Shown: piece by piece, positions 34,674 to 42,380 of the stretch | Position numbering within the stretch: the stretch's first letter is position 1 | Layout: each line of letters starts with the position of its first letter | Assembly (NCBI GenBank): GCA_041740995.1 | Contig: JBGSKY010000249.1 | Span: 1-64,000, forward strand | DNA length: 64,000 nucleotides | Direction of reading: 5' to 3' | From: JBGSKY01 sp041740995 | Lineage (GTDB): Bacteria > Planctomycetota > Planctomycetia > Pirellulales > Pirellulaceae | Program-made: the position numbers and the translations under genes | The notes under the pieces: generated by a model | The model's database searches: none | Told to the model about the DNA's origin: nothing | The model's input: the letters and a program-made list of their open reading frames with translations, nothing else

Positions 34674-35255
34674 ATGTCGGATAAACATGATTCAGATCAG
34701 GAAAATCGCAAAGATTTCGAGCAAGCTCTCCACTCGGTTCGCCCACGCTCAGCCAATCTCGACTGGTCGCTGATTGATTTTGCTGCGTTAAATGCAGAAG
34801 CCAGTCGTAGAGAAAAGTTACGAAGTTTTGATACATACCGAGATCGAGCCGCGTGGTTACCTATTGCAGCTGCCTCATTAGTCGGTGTGTTGATTGGCTC
34901 CGGGACGACAGCGGTTTTGATGAACCGCGCGGCATCAAACGTCATTCAGCGCAACGACTTGCCGCAGCAACCGCCCTCATCGGTTAATCGCGATATCGAT
35001 GACAAAATGTCGTCGGTTCAAGGGCTAGCGCAAAACAACCCAATCAGCAATCGACCTGCCACAGCGATCGGCGCTCGGTTGCTTTCCAGTGATCAGACGG
35101 AACGAGTCGCTTCATCGGTCGAGCTTCGTGATAGTGATTTTCGATCCGCCGACATCGGGCCCGCTGGAACATTGGGCGGAGATACCAAGTCGCGACCCAC
35201 TTCACGTTGGCAACTGACACAGCAATTGATGTCAGAAGCGTTTGATGGGACTTAG
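34674..35255 (+). CDS. Membrane protein downstream of sigma factor (possible anti-sigma)
   Basis: The ATG at 34674 has AGGAG ten bases upstream; a longer open frame overlapping the sigma gene is a shadow. The 193-residue product has an Asp/Glu/Lys-rich cytoplasmic N-terminus of about 55 residues with a conserved-looking WSLIDFAALNAEA helix. One membrane helix follows (WLPIAAASLVGVLIGSGTTAVLM), then a disordered, Gln/Ser-rich exterior. This architecture, and the position 13 bases after a sigma factor gene, fit an anti-sigma or sigma-linked sensor, though no known anti-sigma domain is recognised. Its TAG stop overlaps the first bases of a dispersed palindromic repeat. Confidence 0.72.
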   Translation: MSDKHDSDQENRKDFEQALHSVRPRSANLDWSLIDFAALNAEASRREKLRSFDTYRDRAAWLPIAAASLVGVLIGSGTTAVLMNRAASNVIQRNDLPQQPPSSVNRDIDDKMSSVQGLAQNNPISNRPATAIGARLLSSDQTERVASSVELRDSDFRSADIGPAGTLGGDTKSRPTSRWQLTQQLMSEAFDGT

Positions 35256-35345
35256 AGCCTAACCGAAAAGGAGTCTGCCTAACCGAAAAGGGGTCTGACC
35301 CTTTGGAGGAACGGTGAGGGTCAGACCCCTTTTCGAATAGGCTCT
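35254..35345. repeat. Dispersed palindromic repeat, copy 1 (with internal duplication)
   Basis: AGAGCCTAACCGAAAAGG at the left and CCTTTTCGAATAGGCTCT at the right form long imperfect inverted arms, with the loop TTGGAGGAACGGTG. The left arm is duplicated in tandem: CCTAACCGAAAAGGAGTCTG (35258-35277) is followed by CCTAACCGAAAAGGGGTCTG (35278-35297). The element starts inside the TAG stop of the preceding gene. It is one of four copies of the same element in the window. Confidence 0.88.
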
Positions 35346-35409
35346 CTTTAGATTTGCCACAGCTTACGGCGTTTATAATTTTGAAGTTATTTGAACTGGA
35401 GACCAGTCT

Positions 35410-36966
35410 GTGTTTACAAAAAAACAGTTGATAGTTGCAACGATTTGCTTGTTGTCGTTGATCAATTGCCGATCGACAAGCAACGCGGACGACAAGTTTT
35501 GGACCGTTATGGAAGATCCGCGGACTGGGATCACGACTCGGACACATCAACTGAGCGTAACTGCTGCTGCTGAGCCAGTGCCTGCGTTGAAGTATCGATT
35601 CCTGCCGAGCGAAAACGAGTATAAGGAAGGCAATGCGGCAACGTTTTATTTGAAGGCCAACGGCTTCTTTGAACAATGGCCTGCTCACCTGGAAGTTAAT
35701 CGACAAAATCAACTTGCGTTCGACGAGAAATACAAAGATGGTGAAAATCCATACGAGTTTCTCCGCACGACAAAATCGCCTAATGAGTTGCTAACTGACG
35801 AAGTCAAAGGCTATCTGGAGGCCACGCGATTTCAGAATGTTCTAGTACGAGATGCAACCCAGTACCGTGACTACAAGATCGAGCGCTTGATAGATAGCGA
35901 CACTAACCCGATCAGTATTCTGCTGCCGGAAGTGCAATCGATGCGTCAGTTGGCTCGAACGCAAGACCTGAGGCTGAGAGTTGCCATCGCAGAAAATCGC
36001 ATCGACGATGCATTCTCGATTTTGAGCGGCCAGTATGCAATGGCTAAACATGTTGCCAAAGATGACTTTCTCATTTGTTCATTAGTCGGCATCGCGATTG
36101 CGCGTCTATCGTTTGAATCGTCTCTTTACCTTTCAGAACATTCCAACGCACCAAATCTTTACTGGTCTTACGCGGCATTAGAAAAGCCATTCATAGATAT
36201 CCGAAAAACCCTTGATCTCGAAGCGAAATTATCGATTGTCTGTTGGCCGGCACTGAATGAAGTCGATCAAACGCCTCGGCCAGAAGCATACTGGGACGTC
36301 TTTATCGAACGATCGATTCCCGATCTCCGAGAACTCGTGCAAGCCGTTCATGACGCCAGCGACGGCCAAGACATTGGCGTGATGTCGGAAGATTTGAAGA
36401 CGGCCAAAAAGCAGATCGGCGAAGGTATTGAAGCGTCTTTTCCGCAAGCTAAAGAGTATCTCTTGAACGTTTGCAAGATCGATTCGGACATCGTGTCTTC
36501 CTATCCTGCGGCTCAAGTCGTGATACTGGCGACGAAGGAATTTGCCGTCCGAACTGGTCAAGATTTTCAAAAATGGTTCTATGTTCCGTTCGTTCAACTG
36601 CAGAAGTCATCCAAACTCGAAGAGTTCGAAGCCGAATTCAAAGCTCGCTGCGAAGAAGCGGGGCCAATCAGCTTGCCAACGAAGTATTTAATGCCCGCGC
36701 TCGTTCCGCTTTACAAGGCACCAATATGGGTCGATTCCGAACTTGCCATGTTGCAAACGTTGCATGCGCTGCGCGCTCACGCGGCACAGCACGCAGGCAA
36801 GCTGCCTGAATTAATTGAAGAACTTGAATTGCCAGCACCGCTTGATCCGTTTACTGGAACAGCGTTCTCGTACAAACTAAATGGCGGCGAAGCCACGCTT
36901 CGATCGTCGCCGATCAATTCGCAAGTTTACGAATTGGTCATCTCCGTCAAGCCAACTCAATTTTAG
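35410..36966 (+). CDS. Exported protein of unknown function
   Basis: A GTG start with GGAG eight bases upstream opens a signal peptide (LIVATICLLSLINCRSTSNA). The Cys after LIN may make it a lipoprotein, although the lipobox is not ideal. The mature part is about 490 residues, mostly helical, with several runs like AENRIDDAFSILSGQYAMAKHVAKDDFLICSL and a C-terminal domain that ends FTGTAFSYKLNGGEATLRSSP, resembling tails of other planctomycete exported proteins of unknown function. No catalytic motif is seen. I do not recognise a family. It follows a sigma/anti-sigma-like pair but is separated by the repeat. Confidence 0.75.
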   Translation: MFTKKQLIVATICLLSLINCRSTSNADDKFWTVMEDPRTGITTRTHQLSVTAAAEPVPALKYRFLPSENEYKEGNAATFYLKANGFFEQWPAHLEVNRQNQLAFDEKYKDGENPYEFLRTTKSPNELLTDEVKGYLEATRFQNVLVRDATQYRDYKIERLIDSDTNPISILLPEVQSMRQLARTQDLRLRVAIAENRIDDAFSILSGQYAMAKHVAKDDFLICSLVGIAIARLSFESSLYLSEHSNAPNLYWSYAALEKPFIDIRKTLDLEAKLSIVCWPALNEVDQTPRPEAYWDVFIERSIPDLRELVQAVHDASDGQDIGVMSEDLKTAKKQIGEGIEASFPQAKEYLLNVCKIDSDIVSSYPAAQVVILATKEFAVRTGQDFQKWFYVPFVQLQKSSKLEEFEAEFKARCEEAGPISLPTKYLMPALVPLYKAPIWVDSELAMLQTLHALRAHAAQHAGKLPELIEELELPAPLDPFTGTAFSYKLNGGEATLRSSPINSQVYELVISVKPTQF

Positions 36967-36990
36967 CGGAACGGCGTAAGCCGTCCGGTG
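36967..36990. repeat. Short REP-like palindrome GCGGAACGGCGTAAGCCGTCCGGT
   Basis: CGGA-A-CGGC / GCCG-TCCG form a hairpin with the tetraloop GTAA, just after the stop of the exported protein (36966). Short GC-rich palindromes of this style are widespread intergenic elements in planctomycete genomes. Only one copy was found here, so the repeat status rests on general knowledge. Confidence 0.45.
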
Positions 36991-37014
36991 TAGTTTCAAT
37001 TCAAATTCTCACCG

Positions 37015-37047
37015 GAACAACTCGGGGGCAGTTGTTCTGCTATTTTT
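37015..37047 (+). terminator. Intrinsic terminator of the exported protein gene
   Basis: An 8-bp stem GAACAACT / AGTTGTTC with a GC-rich 7-base loop, followed after TGCTA by five T residues. It lies 49 bases after the stop at 36966 and overlaps the 3' end of the convergent nth gene. Confidence 0.7.
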
Positions 37048-37726
37048 GACTCGGAATTAAGCGATCGGACCGCTGTTTGTAGTCGAGACAAATATCATTC
37101 AGCGGACACGTGTTGCACTTCGGTGCTCGTGCGCTACAGACCGACTTGCCAAACTGAATCAACCAGAAGTGCCCGTCTTTTAGTGCCCATCTCGGTGCTA
37201 TGATCTCAAGCTGCTTGGCTGTTTGATCAGCCAGCTTGCTGGTTGTTAAACCGATTCGGTTACAGACGCGATGTACATGGGTATCGACGGCGATGACGTC
37301 GGCTCCAAAAGTAAAGCTCATCACAATGTCGGCGCACTTGCGACCGATGCCTGGCAATGAAATCAGTCCGTCGCGAGTTTGCGGCACGATCCCTTTGTGT
37401 TCGGCTAGCAACGTTGCGCAGAAACGACGAATGCTTTTGGTTTTGTTGTTGTACAGTCCACAAGGTTTGATTGCCGTGGCGATTGATTCATCGCTAAGTC
37501 GCAGCATTGCTTGTGGAGTTTTGGCAAGTGCAAAAAGTGCCTTCGAGGCTGCGGCTGTGTTGCGATCAAGTGACTGCGCCGAGAGCATGCAGGAAATACA
37601 AGAACGAAATGGATCGGGTTGATCCTTGGGGCCTTTGGCATCGGCGGTTCGACCCGGCATGACCTTCCGAAGCCGCCGAAAAACGGTTTGAACGGTTGCT
37701 TTGTCTAGCCGTTGCGCATCGTTCAT
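37040..37726 (-). CDS. nth: Endonuclease III
   Basis: DNA glycosylase/AP lyase for oxidised pyrimidines in base-excision repair. It has the helix-hairpin-helix LPGIGRKCADIV with the catalytic Lys of GRK, the catalytic Asp in VDTHVHRV, and a C-terminal [4Fe-4S] loop with exact spacing C-x6-C-x2-C-x5-C (CSARAPKCNTCPLNDIC). The 228 residues are typical. A basic N-terminal segment precedes the fold. It is convergent with the exported protein gene and divergent from proS. Confidence 0.95.
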   Translation of the reverse strand: MNDAQRLDKATVQTVFRRLRKVMPGRTADAKGPKDQPDPFRSCISCMLSAQSLDRNTAAASKALFALAKTPQAMLRLSDESIATAIKPCGLYNNKTKSIRRFCATLLAEHKGIVPQTRDGLISLPGIGRKCADIVMSFTFGADVIAVDTHVHRVCNRIGLTTSKLADQTAKQLEIIAPRWALKDGHFWLIQFGKSVCSARAPKCNTCPLNDICLDYKQRSDRLIPSQK

Positions 37727-37851
37727 GATTGTCCTTTATTGAGAAGCTGATTCCAAGTAGCAACCATCGGCACTGGGGGAAATATGAAATCTACTTACAA
37801 TAGAAGCTTAGATGCAAGTCAAACAGAACACTCCAACCCACTTTGTCGTCC

Positions 37852-39360
37852 ATGAACAAGCCCGCGAAAAACGCCATCAGTCCGACCCGTCAAGAGAATT
37901 ATCCAGAGTGGTTCCAGCAAGTCATCAAGGCTGCGGATATGGCGGAAAATTCTCCAGTCCGTGGCTGCATGGTGATCAAGCCTTGGGGTTATGCGATTTG
38001 GGAAAACATGCAGCGAATCTTGGATGCCGAATTTAAACGAACCGGTCACCAAAACGCTTACTTCCCACTTTTTATTCCGATGAGTTATCTCGAAAAAGAG
38101 GCTAAGCACGTCGAAGGGTTTGCGAAAGAATGTGCAGTTGTCACGCATCATCGGCTTGAGGACAACGGGGCAGGGGGGCTGCGGCCCGCTGGACCTTTAG
38201 AAGAGCCGCTCGTTGTTCGGCCCACCAGCGAGACCATTATTGGTGCGATGTACGCCAAGTGGGTCCAGTCGTATCGCGACCTTCCGATTTTGATCAATCA
38301 GTGGGCCAACGTTGTCCGCTGGGAACTGCGAACACGACTATTTCTTAGGACAGCCGAGTTTTTGTGGCAGGAAGGCCACACGGTTCATGCAACCGCCGAA
38401 GAGGCTATCGCTGAAACCCATCAGATGGTTCACGTCTATGCGGAGTTTGCTGAAAAGGTCATGGCGGTACCGGTCATCATCGGCGAAAAAACACCTGGCG
38501 AACGATTTCCTGGCGCAGTGACAACGCTCTCCATCGAAGCGATGATGCAAGACTACAAAGCCTTGCAAGCGGGGACAAGTCATTTTTTAGGCCAAAATTT
38601 TTCTAAAGCTCAAGAGATTAAGTTTCAAGATCAGAATAACGAATTGGCTTTCGCGTGGACAACCAGTTGGGGCGTTTCAACGCGACTAATCGGCGCGCTC
38701 ATCATGACGCACTCCGACGACGATGGGCTGGTTCTTCCACCGCGACTTGCTCCAGCGCACGTTGTGGTTATGCCGATCTATCGCGATGACGAGACACGGA
38801 ATGAAGTCTTAGCAGCCTGCAAAAACCTAAAGCAGGAATTAGAAGCGATTCGATATCACGAAGGCAGCGTTCGAGTGGAAATCGATGATCGTGACTTGCG
38901 CGGCGGCGAAAAGAAATGGCACCATATTAAACGTGGCGTTCCCATTCGAGTTGAGATCGGTCCAAAGGACTTGGCCAGCGATTCTGTCTTTGTCGGTCGC
39001 CGTGACGAGGCCAAGTCCAATGGAATGCCACGGTCGGAATTCACTGCTTCGATCGCTTCGGTTCTCGACCAAATGCAAAACAACTTATTTGCGAAAGCGA
39101 AAGCGTATCGCGATGCTCGATCGGTGGACTTGAAGACCGAGTCTGAATTCAGAGCATTTTTTGCAACTGACGACGACTCAACCAAAGTCGGCGGATTCGC
39201 ATCGTGTTTTTTCGAATCTGAAGAGGCGGTCAAGCCGCTATTGGACGAGCTAAAGGTAACGATTCGATGCATCCCCATCGAACAAGAAAAAGCTTCGGGA
39301 ACGTGCTTTGTGACCGGACGCCCGACCGAGCAAAAAGCAATCTTCGCCAGAGCGTACTAG
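37852..39360 (+). CDS. proS: Prolyl-tRNA synthetase, archaeal/eukaryotic type (ProS type 3)
   Basis: Class II aminoacyl-tRNA synthetase. Motif 2 (VVRWELRTRLFLRTAEFLWQEGHTVH) and motif 3 (WGVSTRLIGALIMTHSDDDGLVLPPRLAP) are clear. The anticodon-binding domain begins at HVVVMPIY, and the C-terminal domain has the EKASGTCFVTGRP block. The sequence lacks the INS editing insertion of bacterial-type ProS, and it ends near YxRAY; this identifies the archaeal/eukaryotic (ProS3) group, also found in some bacteria. The ATG at 37852 is used rather than the TTG nine bases earlier. No other ProS lies in the window. Confidence 0.95.
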   Translation: MNKPAKNAISPTRQENYPEWFQQVIKAADMAENSPVRGCMVIKPWGYAIWENMQRILDAEFKRTGHQNAYFPLFIPMSYLEKEAKHVEGFAKECAVVTHHRLEDNGAGGLRPAGPLEEPLVVRPTSETIIGAMYAKWVQSYRDLPILINQWANVVRWELRTRLFLRTAEFLWQEGHTVHATAEEAIAETHQMVHVYAEFAEKVMAVPVIIGEKTPGERFPGAVTTLSIEAMMQDYKALQAGTSHFLGQNFSKAQEIKFQDQNNELAFAWTTSWGVSTRLIGALIMTHSDDDGLVLPPRLAPAHVVVMPIYRDDETRNEVLAACKNLKQELEAIRYHEGSVRVEIDDRDLRGGEKKWHHIKRGVPIRVEIGPKDLASDSVFVGRRDEAKSNGMPRSEFTASIASVLDQMQNNLFAKAKAYRDARSVDLKTESEFRAFFATDDDSTKVGGFASCFFESEEAVKPLLDELKVTIRCIPIEQEKASGTCFVTGRPTEQKAIFARAY

Positions 39361-39502
39361 GAACTCAGTATCGCTGCCGACCTAAAAGTTTTGTGCCGAG
39401 AGATTAAGCACCAGTCACGAATTTGGATCATTTAGCGTAATTGCGAAGATCGACCGATGGGTCGCCAACTGATTTTGAAGCATTAGCGTGCGGTGTATTT
39501 TT

Positions 39503-40474
39503 CTATGTACTATAAAACCATTTGGCGATCAGCAGTGTTGGGATAATTAAGCTTGCGATAGCGATGGCTTGAAAAGTGGTTCCAAATTGCAAGGCGATGG
39601 CTGCATCAAAAAAAATGATCGAAAAGATCGCTTGTTTGATGGCGGCTTGTATGTCGAGACCAGCGCCGGTGCGGATCGATTTCACTGCCCTTCGCAGCAG
39701 CGGTAGTGACAAGGCGGCGATCAATGCTGGGTAGATAAACGCTGATTGAACTCGTCGCACATCGGATTCATCCGAGAGGACAATTACAGACCAATCGACG
39801 GATGCAAGGAGGACAATTCCGAGGCCACAAATCAGCCAGCCGACTAACAATTCATTTCGCTCGCTCGAAGCGGCTTCCTTTCGACCGCTAAGCGTAAATC
39901 CGGCGACGTAAATCCCATGCCCAAGAACTGCGATGACGATCGAATAGAATGGCAGATGCGACGACTGGTAGAAAAATCCAGCAGCCGCCGCTCCGAGCAA
40001 CATCGCAGCGGCTCGGCATCCGCCCATTAACCAAGGCGCAAATACGGTTTGTTTTGCGACCAAATCATAGAGCAACATACACGCCGACAAGATTACTGCG
40101 ACCAAGGTGGCTGGAAACGGAAATCCGCTGGCCATTGAATTCCCGTTCCCGACAAGATCAACTGTAACAGCCACCGCAATTCCAATCGCTAAAGTGGTCA
40201 TTGCACCCAAGCGTGCCGCTGATTGCGAAATCTTGCCGCTGGGGATTGGCCGATCCGGACGTTCGCGACTATCTTGCTCTACGTCGGCCACATCGTTCCA
40301 AATCATACCGCTCCAGTAGAGAGCAATGACGCTTGCGATCGCCAGCGAGACTACAATTGGACGATCCCACTGACCAGCCGCGAGTGTAAAACCCGCCAAT
40401 ACGTCTGCAACGACGGTTGGCGTATTTGGTAGACGAACGAGACGAGCCCATTGAAAAGCGGTTTGACGATCCAT
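39503..40474 (-). CDS. UbiA family prenyltransferase (EboC-like)
   Basis: A multi-pass membrane prenyltransferase with about eight hydrophobic helices. The first Asp motif is complete: IWNDVADVEQDSRERPDRPIPSG. The second motif region reads YDLVAKQTVFAPWLMGGCRA, matching the EboC-type branch rather than UbiA or heme O synthase. The ATG at 40474 is preferred; the longer frame to 40603 adds a non-native leader overlapping the divergent gene. EboC-type proteins belong to a conserved ebo gene set tied to metabolite export; no other ebo gene is present here, so the substrate is unknown. Confidence 0.83.
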   Translation of the reverse strand: MDRQTAFQWARLVRLPNTPTVVADVLAGFTLAAGQWDRPIVVSLAIASVIALYWSGMIWNDVADVEQDSRERPDRPIPSGKISQSAARLGAMTTLAIGIAVAVTVDLVGNGNSMASGFPFPATLVAVILSACMLLYDLVAKQTVFAPWLMGGCRAAAMLLGAAAAGFFYQSSHLPFYSIVIAVLGHGIYVAGFTLSGRKEAASSERNELLVGWLICGLGIVLLASVDWSVIVLSDESDVRRVQSAFIYPALIAALSLPLLRRAVKSIRTGAGLDIQAAIKQAIFSIIFFDAAIALQFGTTFQAIAIASLIIPTLLIAKWFYST

Positions 40475-40506
40475 ATTAACTTGAACGAAGCAAAGGTTGT
40501 TGGTTC

Positions 40507-41673
40507 GTGAAATTGCGACAGAACAAATTAAAACTAATTCGCCTCGATTACCAAGGGTGTATCGCTGAGGATTCTTGCATACATCAATCGAATATCGATT
40601 CACTTAAACTTGATTTGATCGCCGCTCGCGAGGCGTTTGTTCAGCGTAAGCCGCAAGTCGTGTCGCTTCCGACGGCATTGTTGTCCGATTATGGAGCGAA
40701 TCGTCATACGAGTCCGTTGGGCAAGCTCTTTCGCGTCTGTACAACGTTGCACGCACAAGTGGATCGAGTCGTTGTGGTCGCATCGCGGACAGCCAATCTT
40801 GGCAGCAGATGCTTTGTCGAAAGTTGCTGCCAGCCATATTGGAATGAATTGACCCGAGGCGAACGAGGCAGCAAGCCGCGAATATACTTCATCGATCAAG
40901 ATGCTGACAATGATAACTTGCAAGGTCTCTTGCACCTTTTGAGTCGCGATTGTCAGTCAATTACTCCGCACGCCGATCGATGGGCTCTGGTGGCCTATTG
41001 CGACCAAACTGAAAATAAATCGAACAGCGTGTTTGAGCATTTGCAAGCGGCCCATCAGTCACAATTTGAACTTGATCGGAGCCACGACCATCTGTTTGTT
41101 CCGATTTTGGCGAACGGGCTTGAAAGCCAATTTAAGTCTGGGTTGACTGAAAGCGACAACAGCTTTCATGTCGCAGGCGAACCCGATTCGGACTCCGTTT
41201 TTGATTTGGTAAACTTGGTCCCTGCCGGCATGGTTGGGATCAATGTTATTGAGGTGCTGCAAGGAGCTAGCGCGATGTGCGATCATTTTCAGCATGCTCC
41301 GTTGGAACAAAACTTAGTGCTGCAATACATCGCGAGGAACCAAGTTGAACGGGATTTCAAAACAGGTGTCTCAGCGCTCCAGGTCGACCATCAAGCGATG
41401 CGTTCGATCGTCCCATGGCTTGCTCAATTAAATGGGCCATCACCGTTTGCTCATCGGATCAAAACTTATATTACGGTTCAAGAGAATCGTTTCGACGACA
41501 TCTTGCCAAGCATAGAAGAAGTCTGCGGTGCCATCGATCATGCAACGACTGAAAGTGATCCAAGTTGCAAAATCGTGCTCGGTAAATCGGATGAACATCA
41601 CCTTGGGCAATTGCTGCAGTTACTTCTATTAATCAGCCAAGTCACCAAAACGTATTATGACATCGCAAAATAA
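40507..41673 (+). CDS. Degenerate phosphoglucose-isomerase-like (SIS fold) protein
   Basis: The sequence follows phosphoglucose isomerase but has lost the active-site motifs. The position of GIGGS-x-LG reads VASRTANLGS (91-100), and the SKSGxTxET position reads AYCDQTENKS (163-172). The later PGI landmark (S/F-V-L-S...LPAxLxGIDxxxLLxGA) survives as FDLVNLVPAGMVGINVIEVLQGA. A GTG start with AAGG-like sequence upstream gives MKLRQNKLKL. At 388 residues it is shorter than catalytic PGI. It probably binds sugar phosphate without isomerising it, or serves structurally. It is divergent from the UbiA-like gene, 32 bases apart. Confidence 0.7.
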   Translation: MKLRQNKLKLIRLDYQGCIAEDSCIHQSNIDSLKLDLIAAREAFVQRKPQVVSLPTALLSDYGANRHTSPLGKLFRVCTTLHAQVDRVVVVASRTANLGSRCFVESCCQPYWNELTRGERGSKPRIYFIDQDADNDNLQGLLHLLSRDCQSITPHADRWALVAYCDQTENKSNSVFEHLQAAHQSQFELDRSHDHLFVPILANGLESQFKSGLTESDNSFHVAGEPDSDSVFDLVNLVPAGMVGINVIEVLQGASAMCDHFQHAPLEQNLVLQYIARNQVERDFKTGVSALQVDHQAMRSIVPWLAQLNGPSPFAHRIKTYITVQENRFDDILPSIEEVCGAIDHATTESDPSCKIVLGKSDEHHLGQLLQLLLLISQVTKTYYDIAK

Positions 41674-41802
41674 AAGACAGAGATCTAAGCCACTTCGGCT
41701 AGTTTAGACTCCCTTGAGATCGCTATTCCGGTGAGCGAGTTTTACGTCGGAGTCGATTTTGATACGACAGTAATAATGTTGTAGACCGGAGACACTAAAC
41801 GT

Positions 41803-42186
41803 CTAACGTACGTGCGCTTTTGAGACGCCGATCAGATAGTTCATGCTATCCATGAACGAAGCGTTTTTGCCGACGTAGCATTGGCACTTTTGGCAAACAA
41901 CGGAATTATCGCTGATGATGGCCTTGCATCGTGTGCATGTTTTTTCTTTGCGACGTTGAGCGCTAAGAATCGCTTGCATGGGAACTGGCTGAGCGGTTGC
42001 CAAGTCCCCTTCGGTCAGGACACGCATCATTCCTGTTTCAGTCAGCGTCTTGCGAGGTGCGGGCTGGGATTGCAGCGGGATACTCACATCAAGCTTGCAT
42101 TTTGGACAAGCGACCGTTGTGCCGCACAAACGAACAGCGGCCTTAAGTTTATGGCCATTACCGCAGCTAATTTGAATAAAATCCAT
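41803..42186 (-). CDS. Zinc-ribbon protein of unknown function
   Basis: The 127-residue product has two CxxC pairs that can each form half of a zinc ribbon: VACPKCKLD in the N-terminal third, preceded by ISCGNGHK and RLCGTTVACP, and KTCTRCKAIISDNSVVCQKCQCYVG near the C-terminus. The middle is a linker rich in Pro, Gln and Thr. It has no signal or membrane segment. Possibly a nucleic-acid or protein-binding factor; nothing more specific is visible. Confidence 0.75.
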   Translation of the reverse strand: MDFIQISCGNGHKLKAAVRLCGTTVACPKCKLDVSIPLQSQPAPRKTLTETGMMRVLTEGDLATAQPVPMQAILSAQRRKEKTCTRCKAIISDNSVVCQKCQCYVGKNASFMDSMNYLIGVSKAHVR

Positions 42187-42309
42187 TTTAAAAACTCCTG
42201 GACGATGACTTTGGTCTGATAAGTATCAAACGACTCTGAAGACAAGAAGTTTCGCAAGGAATCTGATTTATCTTGCCGCCGCATAAATTGTCTAATGTTC
42301 GCGGACATT

Positions 42310-42380
42310 AGAACCTATCCGATAAGGGGTCTGACCCTCTCCGCTGCTCCAAAGGGTCAGACCCCTTTTCGGATGCGCGC
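42310..42380. repeat. Dispersed palindromic repeat, copy 2 (inverted orientation)
   Basis: AGAACCTATCCGATAAGGGGTCTGACCCT at the left and AGGGTCAGACCCCTTTTCGGAT at the right form the same arms as copies 1, 3 and 4. The loop reads CTCCGCTGCTCCAA, the reverse complement of the loop type in the others, so this copy is flipped. It lies directly after the stop of the minus-strand secretin-like gene. Confidence 0.88.

Noticed and set aside
34674..35255. Longer form of the membrane protein starting at 34566
   Set aside because: It would overlap the sigma gene by 95 bases, and the ATG at 34674 has a good ribosome site.
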